From Christensenellaceae bacterium (GTDB taxonomy: Bacteria; Bacillota; Clostridia; Christensenellales; Borkfalkiaceae), in the NCBI GenBank assembly GCA_016295005.1, contig JAEDMA010000040.1:1-11986 (forward strand): a stretch of DNA of 11,986 nt, in the 5' to 3' direction. The number at the start of each line of letters is the position of its first letter. The first letter of the stretch is position 1. Both the position numbers and the translations under genes were made by a program. Below are positions 6,510-11,986 of the stretch, piece after piece. The notes beneath the pieces are model-generated. The model was not told where the DNA came from, did no database searches, and was given only the letters and a program-made list of their open reading frames with translations.

Positions 6510-8356
6510 AAATTTTCTCCTTTTTCTTTTTCGGTATTTTCCGCTCTTTCCTTATGCGCGGCGATGTGAGCGAACAGCCTTTCTTTTTCGTCCGGCTTTA
6601 ATTCGTCGTATTCGCAAAGAACGTATCTTATGTGTTCGTCTGCGTGAACCGCGTCGTCGTCGATGATTTCTATATCGAGACCTTGTTTTCTTATAATTTC
6701 GTTTTCTTTGCGCGCCTTGTTTTCCTGCAAGACGGAAATACCTTTTTTATAATCGAGTTCTTTATAACCCAATAAACTCAATATTTTTTCTTTGACCGAA
6801 GGACGAACGGAACCGTCTTCCGAGAATAAAAGACCCGATTCGTACAACTTGAAAATCATTTCTTTTTTCTGCGTTTCGGTGTAAATAAGTTCGTTCTCGT
6901 TTTCCGCGTACACGTCGTCGGAATCGGCGGCGGAACTGTCCGCGTAAACTATCTTCGAAGCGTCGAACTCGTCCTGATACTTGACCGCTTTAACCCCCGA
7001 AAGGAACTGCGAATAAAGTCTTAAAGCGAGTTTGGCGACTTTTAAGTAACACGAGCGTATGGTTTCCGCGTAACGGACCAGCCTTTCGTTATCCTGACGG
7101 ATAAGAATTTCCAACGCGCTGCCGCTGGAAACGCTCGCGTTTTTAGAACTTGAAGAGACGTCGCTCACGCCGCTTATGGTAACGAATTCGTTAAGCAACT
7201 TGTTTTCTTCTTCGGTAAAATCGGGCGGCATAACGGCGTCGGTCATCATTTCGGGGGGATTAGCCCCTTGCCTGTAAACCAGAACTTTTCCGGGGTTTAA
7301 CCCTTCTTCGGAAAGGTCGTCGGTATCCACCGAACCGTCCTCCACGGTCATAACTCCCATCGAAAGCCTGTTTAAGAATTCGTGTTTTCTGTTTTTGACG
7401 GCGTTGTACGCTCTCTGTACGGGAATAAGTCTTTCTATAACGCTTGCGCCGAAAAAACTTCCCGAAACCAAAACGGAAGTCTGTTTTACGAAAGGAAACG
7501 TTCTTTTTTTGTTGTCGCCGTTAAGATAAGGCAACTCTCCGTAATAAAGGAGTTTTCCGCCGGCAACGGTTATAAGCCTGCCGTTCGGGAATTCCGAACA
7601 AGGCGCTTCGTACTTTTCCATAACGAGCGCGTATTCCGAAGGATAGTTGTTTTCTTTATCGGAATATGCTCCTCCGTAAATGCCACCGTCGCAATCGGGC
7701 GAAACGGTTACGCCGTATAAATCGAAAATATCGGAAACGCCTACGGCTTTCGCGTGAATAACGCTTTTACAGTTTTCGATTTTTTCGGTATAAAGATTGT
7801 CGGGGAAAATTTCGAAAGGAGAAACGGGTAAAATTTTAACTTCCCCTTCGAAAACGTCTTTTCCGTTTTTAAAGCCGATTTTGTTGCCGCCGTCGTTATC
7901 CCATACGATTTTATAAAAACCCGTGCCGCACGTTTCCGACCAGGCGGTGACTTCTTTCGCGACTTCTTCCATTTTGTTTACTTTGAAAGCGCCGCTTATA
8001 AGTTTTTCGGCGACGCCCGCTTTCATAACGTCCTTGTCGTCTTCGGAACGCGGTCTTACGGCGATAATGGGCGAAACTTTGGCAAGTTTAGCGAGCCTTG
8101 ATTCCATAATAGGCGCTATATGATTGTAGACGCCTCTGCTTTGCCAGAAGAACCTGCTTTCTTCCTGTGAAATTTCTCCCCTTGCGTTTATGTCGCAATA
8201 CTGGTTGCCGTTAAGAAAATTAACGTTTAATTCCCATTTGCGTTCTAACGGCAGTCTTGCGGCTCTTCTTTTCTTGAAATCCGCCGTAACTTCCGCAACG
8301 ATTTCTTCGACGAATCTTTTTTCGTCGTTTTTTGTTGAGTTGATTTTGTCCTGCAC
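6506..8356 (-). CDS. Phage portal protein (P22 gp1-like)
   Basis: The 616-residue protein is the size of podophage portals, which form the dodecameric DNA channel at one capsid vertex and the docking site for terminase. The N-terminal helix bundle (res. 1-75, with RKWELNVNFLNGNQYCDIN) is followed by PIMESRLAKLAKVSPIIAV and by a wing/stem region with FFGASVIERLIPVQRAYNAV. The later segment SSGSALEILIRQDNERLVRY matches the crown-side helix of P22-type portals. The C-terminus is charged and helical. The start is a GTG preceded by AAAGGAGGT seven bases upstream, the strongest ribosome binding site in the operon. The first 112 bases overlap out of frame with the TerS-like gene. The frame is intact, with no sign of decay. 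Confidence 0.9.
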   Translation of the reverse strand: MQDKINSTKNDEKRFVEEIVAEVTADFKKRRAARLPLERKWELNVNFLNGNQYCDINARGEISQEESRFFWQSRGVYNHIAPIMESRLAKLAKVSPIIAVRPRSEDDKDVMKAGVAEKLISGAFKVNKMEEVAKEVTAWSETCGTGFYKIVWDNDGGNKIGFKNGKDVFEGEVKILPVSPFEIFPDNLYTEKIENCKSVIHAKAVGVSDIFDLYGVTVSPDCDGGIYGGAYSDKENNYPSEYALVMEKYEAPCSEFPNGRLITVAGGKLLYYGELPYLNGDNKKRTFPFVKQTSVLVSGSFFGASVIERLIPVQRAYNAVKNRKHEFLNRLSMGVMTVEDGSVDTDDLSEEGLNPGKVLVYRQGANPPEMMTDAVMPPDFTEEENKLLNEFVTISGVSDVSSSSKNASVSSGSALEILIRQDNERLVRYAETIRSCYLKVAKLALRLYSQFLSGVKAVKYQDEFDASKIVYADSSAADSDDVYAENENELIYTETQKKEMIFKLYESGLLFSEDGSVRPSVKEKILSLLGYKELDYKKGISVLQENKARKENEIIRKQGLDIEIIDDDAVHADEHIRYVLCEYDELKPDEKERLFAHIAAHKERAENTEKEKGENL

Positions 8357-8658
8357 TTTTTAACCTCCTTTCGGTTGTTGTATTTTTCTGCGATGATGTT
8401 AAGCAATCTCTCTTTTTCCGCCTGTAATTCTTCGTCGGAAAGTTCGGTAACGGAAACCGATTCGCCGAGTAAAAGTTTTATGGCGGAAAGGTCGGGCGGA
8501 ACGTTCTTTTTTGTAATTTTCCTTTTGGAAAGCCTTACTTCGCCTTCTTCTCCGAGCGAGTACTCTTCCACCGTTTCCGTTTCGAGATAACCGAGAGCGC
8601 GCTTTACTATCGCCGAAGTGATTTTGTCTTTCTGATTTTCAGTAATGCCGTTTTTCAT
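8245..8658 (-). CDS. TerS-like small protein (terminase small-subunit C-terminal type), overlapping portal
   Basis: This 137-residue frame lies between TerL and portal. Residues about 20-70 (ALGYLETETVEEY, then KITKKNVPPDLSAIKLLL) recall the conserved C-terminal half of many phage small terminases, where a beta hairpin and 'VPPD' precede a short helix. That part usually follows a DNA-binding helix-turn-helix, which is absent here. The last 37 codons overlap the portal start by 112 bases in another frame and encode a very basic tail rich in Lys/Arg/Ser, which could bind DNA. The ATG overlaps the TerL end by 20 bases with no proper ribosome binding site, so translation may depend on TerL. TerS normally sits upstream of TerL, so the position is unusual. 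It may be a reduced TerS or a packaging accessory; function is uncertain. Confidence 0.6.
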   Translation of the reverse strand: MKNGITENQKDKITSAIVKRALGYLETETVEEYSLGEEGEVRLSKRKITKKNVPPDLSAIKLLLGESVSVTELSDEELQAEKERLLNIIAEKYNNRKEVKKCRTKSTQQKTTKKDSSKKSLRKLRRISRKEEPQDCR

Positions 8659-10075
8659 TGCGAATTTGTCTGCACAATCTCTCCTTATGTTTTTGAATAA
8701 AACTTTTTTGCGGTTTTTCCGTAACGCCTTTGGGGCGGGTCATAAGATAATATCTCAACTCGTCCAGAGCGTGGTCGTCGTATTTTTTCGGACGTTCCCC
8801 CTCTCCCCACCAGTAACTTTTCAGTTCGCGGATAAGGTTTACGCACGTTTTGAATATATAAATATCAGGCTTGCCGTTATTTTTTCCGAGATACCCTTTC
8901 ACCGTCTGAATACCCGAAAACAAATCTTTGTTGACTCTCGGGTCGGCAAGAATACCGTTGTCGTAAAAAAGTTCGGTAACGCTTTTTTCGGAAGCGAGCG
9001 TTTTTTGGTTTGCTGCGGAATCGATAAGGGCGCGGATTCTTCCCGAGCCGTCTTTTTTCCAGCCGAGCCTGTCCGAAATTTCTTTTATTTTTTCCGAATG
9101 ATAGATAACGTCTTTGCCTGCTTCGAAATGCTCGGCGACTACGTAAACGTTGTCGTCGCCGTCCACGCAATACCAGTGCGCGGATAACGGATTGTTAAGT
9201 CCGGGGTCAATGGAAATAACGTCCTGCCACTCATCGGGAATATCCGAAAAAGGCTCGATAACGTGGAAATTCTCGTCGAATTCGGGATACACAAGCCCCA
9301 CGCTTTCGCGGAATCTTCCGTACCGCCTGCTTTCCAACTGATCGGGCGATAAACTCGCCGTAAGGTTTTTTATCTCTTCTTCGTCAAGATAAGGGTTATC
9401 CGCCCATTCCATAAACTCGTACCACACTTCGGCAGAATTGCCGGAGTTTAAGAAAATCTCGTCGTAAATAAAGGTAAGCCCTTTTAACGGTGTCATCGTT
9501 CCGAAAATATCCCCTTTTTTGTCCAGAACTCTCATTTTGCACTCGTCGTAAATATCCTTCGGAGGTTCTTCGTCGAACCAGACGTAATCGAGCGAACTCC
9601 CCTGAAACTTTTCCCTTCCCTGGTCGCAACTTTTAAACCCTATAACGGAAACGCCGCCGAAAACGTTTTTCACTCTTATCTGGTCGATAACGCCGTATTC
9701 GGGGCTTTCTTTTTTACCCGACAGCATCGTAATGCCTTCGATTTTAGACGGGTTAAGGTAATGAAGAATCTTTTTTTGCGCGACGTCCCTTTGAACCTGT
9801 TGAGAAAGAGACACCACCCAGCCGAACGTGTCTTTTCTGTTTTTGCGGTAAGGGTGAACGCCGAGAGCCGTATATACGGTTTCCACCGCGCCGCACTCTG
9901 TTTTGCCGCTTCTGTTGCCGCCGAAAACCCACCTGTTTTTTTTCGGGCATTTGTGAAAAGCCACTTGTTTTAAGTGAACTTTATCTCCCGAATTGTAGTT
10001 TTCGAGATTGCGGAAAGATTTTCTTCTTTTTTGTTCGGCTTCTATTTCGAGAATTTTATAAATCAGGTCGTTCAT
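8639..10075 (-). CDS. Terminase large subunit (packaging ATPase-nuclease)
   Basis: TerL pumps DNA into the procapsid through the portal and cuts the concatemer. The 478-residue protein has both domains intact. The ATPase has Walker A GGNRSGKT (res. 52-59), Walker B LDYVWFDEE (res. 162-170) with the following acidic catalytic residue, and the coupling motif GTMTP (res. 192-196). The RNase H-like nuclease has Asp290 (ISIDPG), Asp352 (LIDSAA) and Asp433/434 (YDDHALDE). Length and motifs fit the P22/Sf6-type headful family. The start is uncertain: an ATG at 10075 lies 13 bases after AAAGGA, while a TTG at 10084 in the same frame lies only four bases after it; I use the ATG. It is the first gene of the operon, and the retained catalytic residues argue for selection or recent acquisition. 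Confidence 0.94.
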   Translation of the reverse strand: MNDLIYKILEIEAEQKRRKSFRNLENYNSGDKVHLKQVAFHKCPKKNRWVFGGNRSGKTECGAVETVYTALGVHPYRKNRKDTFGWVVSLSQQVQRDVAQKKILHYLNPSKIEGITMLSGKKESPEYGVIDQIRVKNVFGGVSVIGFKSCDQGREKFQGSSLDYVWFDEEPPKDIYDECKMRVLDKKGDIFGTMTPLKGLTFIYDEIFLNSGNSAEVWYEFMEWADNPYLDEEEIKNLTASLSPDQLESRRYGRFRESVGLVYPEFDENFHVIEPFSDIPDEWQDVISIDPGLNNPLSAHWYCVDGDDNVYVVAEHFEAGKDVIYHSEKIKEISDRLGWKKDGSGRIRALIDSAANQKTLASEKSVTELFYDNGILADPRVNKDLFSGIQTVKGYLGKNNGKPDIYIFKTCVNLIRELKSYWWGEGERPKKYDDHALDELRYYLMTRPKGVTEKPQKSFIQKHKERLCRQIRNEKRHY

Positions 10076-10105
10076 AATCGACAAATTATCCTTTTAATAG
10101 CGATA

Positions 10106-10132
10106 TACCGACTTTAAAAGTAGTCGTCGGTA
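10106..10132. promoter_or_regulatory. 27-bp dyad between the head operon and the divergent gene (operator candidate)
   Basis: TACCGAC (10106-10112) and GTCGGTA (10126-10132) are perfect 7-base inverted repeats with 13 bases between them. The spacer contains a smaller palindrome, ACTTTAAAAGT. The dyad covers core elements of both predicted promoters here, so a dimeric repressor bound to it could silence the head operon and the SH3-like gene together. No regulator gene is adjacent. Symmetry is observed; the regulatory role is inferred. Confidence 0.45.
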
Positions 10133-10139
10133 CTGTAAA
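10111..10139 (-). promoter_or_regulatory. Candidate promoter of the phage head operon
   Basis: On the minus strand, TTTACA (10134-10139, 5/6 to the -35 consensus) is 17 bases from TAAAGT (10111-10116, 4/6 to the -10). Transcription would start near 10104, giving a leader of about 30 bases that includes AAAGGA before terL. It lies almost exactly on top of the oppositely oriented candidate at 10113-10141. The match is modest, and transcription from a phage-type activator is not excluded. Confidence 0.35.
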
Positions 10140-10141
10140 AT
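10113..10141 (+). promoter_or_regulatory. Candidate promoter of the SH3-like membrane protein gene
   Basis: TTTAAA (10113-10118) and TAAAAT (10136-10141) are 17 bases apart, matching the -35 at 4/6 and the -10 at 5/6. The start would be near 10148, about 27 bases before the ATG, with AAAGGGGG in the leader. It overlaps the head-operon promoter candidate face to face, so the two polymerases could not bind at once. Confidence 0.4.
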
Positions 10142-10174
10142 AACTTTTATCCGACGAAATAAAGGGGGTAAAAA

Positions 10175-10888
10175 ATGAAAAAGTTATTTTTAATATGTTT
10201 ATCTTTAATATTTCTGACGACGCCCTCGGTTATCCGTACGGCATACGCCCGAAACGAATATATGCGGGTAATCACGCAGGATACCGCCTTTTACCGCTCG
10301 GAAGATCTTTCCGAACGGATATTTTATCTTCCTTATACGTATTACGTAAAACTCGATTCGGTAAACGGCAACGTCGCGCATATCGAATGTTCTGTAAAAG
10401 GCGGCGCGCTTATCATCGACGGTTACGCCGAATACGATAAACTTTTCGCCGACGAACTGTCGGTAGAAAATCCCTATCCCGATATTACGTTAAAAACCTG
10501 CCGTTCGGCCGTGCTGTATTCGGACAGATCCTTAAAGAACGCCGTTCAATACGTGTTCGGCGACAGAGAACTGTACTATTACGGAAACGAAACGGACGAC
10601 GTCGGAAACAACGTATATTTCGTTGGTTACAACGGAAGATTAGGCTACGTTGCCGAAAGCGACGTATACCCTTTTTCCGTTCCGGATCACCCTAACCCGC
10701 TGACCTTTATAAAGGAAGAAGAGAAACCGGTCGAAGAAGATAAATCCGATTCTGTAGGTCCGGAAAGTTTAAGAATAGTCATCATCGCTCTTTTAGCGGC
10801 TTCGGGTTTGATATCTCTTCTCATCATTGTCCGAAAGAAAGACACGGCAACCGCCGTAACTTTTTACGACGATAACGATTACGAGTAG
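10175..10888 (+). CDS. Secreted, membrane-anchored protein with two SH3-like beta domains
   Basis: The 237-residue protein has a clear signal peptide: MKK, a hydrophobic core at res. 4-20, and probable cleavage after AYA at res. 25. Two beta-rich modules follow, at about res. 30-92 and 105-167, with aromatic and glycine spacing of bacterial SH3-like domains (YMRVITQDTAFYRSED; YFVGYNGRLGYVAESDVYPF). An acidic linker with prolines (res. 170-197) leads to one membrane helix (res. 200-219) and a short cytoplasmic tail. It is predicted to be attached to the cell surface with the SH3-like domains outside. Such domains often bind peptidoglycan or protein ligands, but no ligand can be named. The start is firm (AAAGGGGGT seven bases upstream). 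It diverges from the head operon and shares its regulatory region. It looks like a host gene, not a phage gene. Confidence 0.85.
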   Translation: MKKLFLICLSLIFLTTPSVIRTAYARNEYMRVITQDTAFYRSEDLSERIFYLPYTYYVKLDSVNGNVAHIECSVKGGALIIDGYAEYDKLFADELSVENPYPDITLKTCRSAVLYSDRSLKNAVQYVFGDRELYYYGNETDDVGNNVYFVGYNGRLGYVAESDVYPFSVPDHPNPLTFIKEEEKPVEEDKSDSVGPESLRIVIIALLAASGLISLLIIVRKKDTATAVTFYDDNDYE

Positions 10889-10890
10889 CC

Positions 10891-11406
10891 TTAAGCGGAA
10901 ACCGAACGGGTTTTTTCCTTTCTATTATTGCGTTCGAAAGTGTCTTTGCCCTTTTTAAGGATTTCCTCTCTTTCCTTAACCGTTTTTACGAGTTCTCTGA
11001 AGAAAGCGATTTCCATACAGTTATCTTTGAACCATTCGTCGCGCACTCCTTCGCACTCAAATAAAAAACCTATTTTCTTTTCTAATTTGTAAATCTGACG
11101 AAAAAACTCTTTTCCCTGTTTTATATCGCAGGAATTTTTATTTCCCGTCCTAAAATATTTTTTATCAAGATAAGCAATATCTTCTTCCGAAAAGTTTTTT
11201 AAAACCGCGTCCGAAACTCTTTTAAGTTCGGTAACGACGCCTTTCTGAAGAGCAAGTTCGACCATTTTATAACACTGACGTTCGCAAGGCGAAAAGTCGT
11301 GCATGGAAGCTACGGCTTTTCTCGCCATGAGTTCGGTTATCTGGTCGGCAAGTTCGTCCAGATGCGGATAGGAATACAAAATTGCTTTAACGTATAAGTT
11401 GTTCAT
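10891..11406 (-). CDS. Conserved-looking helical protein of unknown function
   Basis: I cannot name this 171-residue protein. It is predicted soluble and mainly helical: MNNLYVKAILYSYPHLDELA, a helix with DFSPCERQCYKMVELALQKG, then AVLKNFSEEDIAYLDKKYF, which loosely resembles the start of a sigma-factor region 4 or related helix-turn-helix. An aromatic/acidic helix with DEWFKDNCMEIAFF follows, and a very basic C-terminus (res. 145-171). A nucleic-acid-binding or regulatory role is possible but unproven. The ATG at 11406 is chosen because AAAGGAG lies seven bases before it and a good promoter lies just upstream; the 21-residue longer GTG version would overlap that promoter. It ends two bases from the stop of the convergent SH3-like gene, with no clear terminator between. 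The divergent region upstream contains an SOS-type promoter. Confidence 0.75.
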   Translation of the reverse strand: MNNLYVKAILYSYPHLDELADQITELMARKAVASMHDFSPCERQCYKMVELALQKGVVTELKRVSDAVLKNFSEEDIAYLDKKYFRTGNKNSCDIKQGKEFFRQIYKLEKKIGFLFECEGVRDEWFKDNCMEIAFFRELVKTVKEREEILKKGKDTFERNNRKEKTRSVSA

Positions 11407-11448
11407 AAGAACGCTCCTTTTGTGCGGATTTACCGCGTGTTTACCAAG

Positions 11449-11476
11449 ATTGTAATATATAACTTTCAATAGTCAA
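11449..11476 (-). promoter_or_regulatory. Sigma-A promoter of the 171-residue protein gene
   Basis: On the minus strand, TTGACT (11471-11476) and TACAAT (11449-11454) are separated by 16 bases. Transcription would start near 11442, leaving a leader of about 35 bases with the AAAGGAG site. This placement excludes the longer GTG start at 11469. Confidence 0.7.
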
Positions 11477-11494
11477 GACTGTTGTGACATATTT

Positions 11495-11521
11495 TTGTAC
11501 AAATTTCAAATATTGTACAAA
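11495..11521. repeat. Two direct TTGTACAAA repeats, each a palindrome, 18 bp apart (operator candidate)
   Basis: TTGTACAAA occurs at 11495-11503 and 11513-11521; the core TTGTACAA is self-complementary. The 18-bp spacing puts both on nearly the same face of the helix. The second copy lies in the loop of a 10-base inverted repeat (ATTTCAAATA 11503-11512 and TATTTGAAAT 11524-11533). The sites sit between the two divergent promoters, upstream of both, which fits binding of a regulator. The regulator is unknown. Confidence 0.5.
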
Positions 11522-11547
11522 ATTATTTGAAATATGCCATAAAATCC

Positions 11548-11576
11548 TTGACAACCAACTTTTTCGGGATTATTAT
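11548..11576 (+). promoter_or_regulatory. Consensus sigma-A promoter directed to the right edge
   Basis: A perfect -35 TTGACA (11548-11553) is exactly 17 bases from TATTAT (11571-11576, 5/6 to the -10 consensus). The expected start is near 11583, a few bases before a LexA box. It is the best promoter match in the window, yet no credible gene follows before the edge 400 bases on. The transcript is either non-coding or continues past the window. Confidence 0.72.
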
Positions 11577-11587
11577 AAAAAATTTTC

Positions 11588-11601
11588 CGAACATTTGTTC
11601 G
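11588..11601. promoter_or_regulatory. LexA (SOS) box
   Basis: CGAACATTTGTTCG contains both conserved half-sites of the Gram-positive LexA operator (GAAC-N4-GTTC with flanking C and G). It differs from the Bacillus consensus CGAACRNRYGTTCG only at the third central base. It starts about five bases downstream of the predicted transcription start of the rightward promoter, an ideal blocking position. It therefore probably makes that promoter DNA-damage inducible. Confidence 0.8.
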
Positions 11602-11696
11602 TGTTTAATATAATACCGCGTCTTACACGAAACTGTCATATTAGGCAAATTTTTGAAAATTTTTCTTTTTTATCCACGCCTCGCCGTTCCGAATTT
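11602..11696. other. AT-rich stretch without a gene
   Basis: These 95 bases between the LexA box and the repeat contain no credible reading frame, ribosome binding site or hairpin that I can defend. There is a second TATAAT-like string at 11609-11614 without a matching -35. It would form the leader of any transcript from the SOS-type promoter. Confidence 0.5.
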
Positions 11697-11986
11697 CCAC
11701 CCCCGTCACTATCTAACGCCTCTCTCTATGTTTTGCCGAACCTTTTTTCTCTACTCCGCCGCCCCCTTTCACCCTTAACCGTAATTTCCATCTCTCTGCT
11801 CTCTCATACGTTTTCCCGTTCCCCGTATCCTTTCGCCACCTCTCGCCACCCCGTCATTATCTAACGCCGCTCTCACTGTTTTCCCGAACCTTTTTTCCCG
11901 TACTCCGCCGCTAACCCCTTTCACCCTTAACCGCAATCTCCATCTCTCCGCTCTCTCATATGTCTTTTCGTTCCCCGTATCCTTTC
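11697..11986. repeat. Two degenerate tandem copies of a pyrimidine-rich unit of about 140 bp
   Basis: Copy 1 (11697-11834) and copy 2 (11846-11986, cut by the edge) begin with CCACCCC, GTCA and TATCTAACGCC. They share CCGAACCTTTTTT, TACTCCGCCG, CCCTTTCACCCTTAACCG and GTTCCCCGTATCCTTTC in the same order. The period is 148 bases at the start and 152 at the end, so copy 2 has small insertions, and there are scattered substitutions. The plus strand is strongly pyrimidine-biased throughout. Short reading frames are not conserved between copies at the amino-acid level, so it is probably non-coding. More copies may follow beyond the window. Confidence 0.85.

Noticed and set aside
8645..9187. Open frame of 180 codons on the plus strand opposite TerL
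   Set aside because: It is opposite the TerL nuclease domain, whose conserved residues explain the sequence. The product is Phe/Val/Arg-rich with no recognisable features.
1972..10174. Attachment-site repeats flanking the phage module
   Set aside because: Comparing the gaps 1972-2126 and 10085-10174 by eye showed no shared direct repeat beyond short AT-rich strings, and no tRNA gene is present.
10881..10930. Bidirectional terminator between the convergent SH3-like and 171-residue genes
   Set aside because: The inverted bases around CCGAACGG give only a very short stem with an unfavourable loop; the two stops are two bases apart and no defensible hairpin was found.
11407..11469. GTG-initiated 21-residue N-terminal extension of the 171-residue protein
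   Set aside because: It would need translation from within the -10 to -35 region; the ATG at 11406 has a good ribosome binding site and spacing.
11484..11864. Open frame of 126 codons on the plus strand near the right end
   Set aside because: It starts upstream of the predicted promoter, runs across the promoter and LexA box, and its last half is translated pyrimidine-rich repeat with low-complexity Ser/Pro/Leu. There is no ribosome binding site.
11697..11986. A ten-codon reading frame starting MRE on the minus strand in both repeat copies
   Set aside because: The codon differences between the copies all change the amino acid, as expected without coding constraint, and there is no convincing ribosome binding site.

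Overview
The window looks like a chromosome fragment from an uncultured, probably gut-associated, low-to-moderate GC Bacillota (Clostridia-type) bacterium. The reasons are the ispG-polC gene pair with a PolC-type (Gram-positive) replicative polymerase, strong AGGAG ribosome binding sites, Firmicutes-type sigma-A promoters and a Bacillus/Clostridium-type LexA box. Genus-level placement is not possible by eye. Genes of every class share a codon style rich in CG dinucleotides, so the phage-derived genes do not look compositionally foreign.

Left end (1-1971, minus strand): the N-terminal 305 codons of polC, cut by the window edge, preceded by ispG, with which polC overlaps by 13 bases. ispG appears to have its own promoter placed almost on its start codon, giving a nearly leaderless mRNA.

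Centre (2052-10139, minus strand): a compact, uninterrupted phage head-assembly operon in the gene order of podophage P22. It holds the large terminase (TerL), a TerS-like small protein, the portal, a scaffold, an HK97-fold major capsid protein, a gp4-like adaptor, a gp10/nozzle-like beta-propeller protein and a coiled-coil protein in the position of the P22 tail needle. It ends in a strong intrinsic terminator and is followed directly by ispG. Every reading frame is intact and the TerL catalytic residues are present. Nothing in the window encodes an integrase, repressor, replication protein, ejection proteins, tailspike, or holin/endolysin. As seen here it is a package-and-seal-the-head module without entry, exit or mobility functions. 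This makes it a candidate domesticated capsid, GTA-like or satellite-like system.

Right of it (10106-10888): a secreted, membrane-anchored SH3-like protein on the plus strand diverges from the head operon. The two start from face-to-face overlapping promoter candidates covered by a 27-bp dyad, so a single regulator could control both.

Right end (10891-11986): a 171-residue helical protein of unknown function on the minus strand converges on the SH3-like gene with a 2-base gap. Upstream of it is a regulatory region with its own promoter, two TTGTACAA palindromes, an oppositely directed consensus promoter with a LexA (SOS) box just downstream, and then two degenerate copies of a pyrimidine-rich repeat of about 140 bp running off the edge. 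No credible gene follows the SOS-type promoter within the window.
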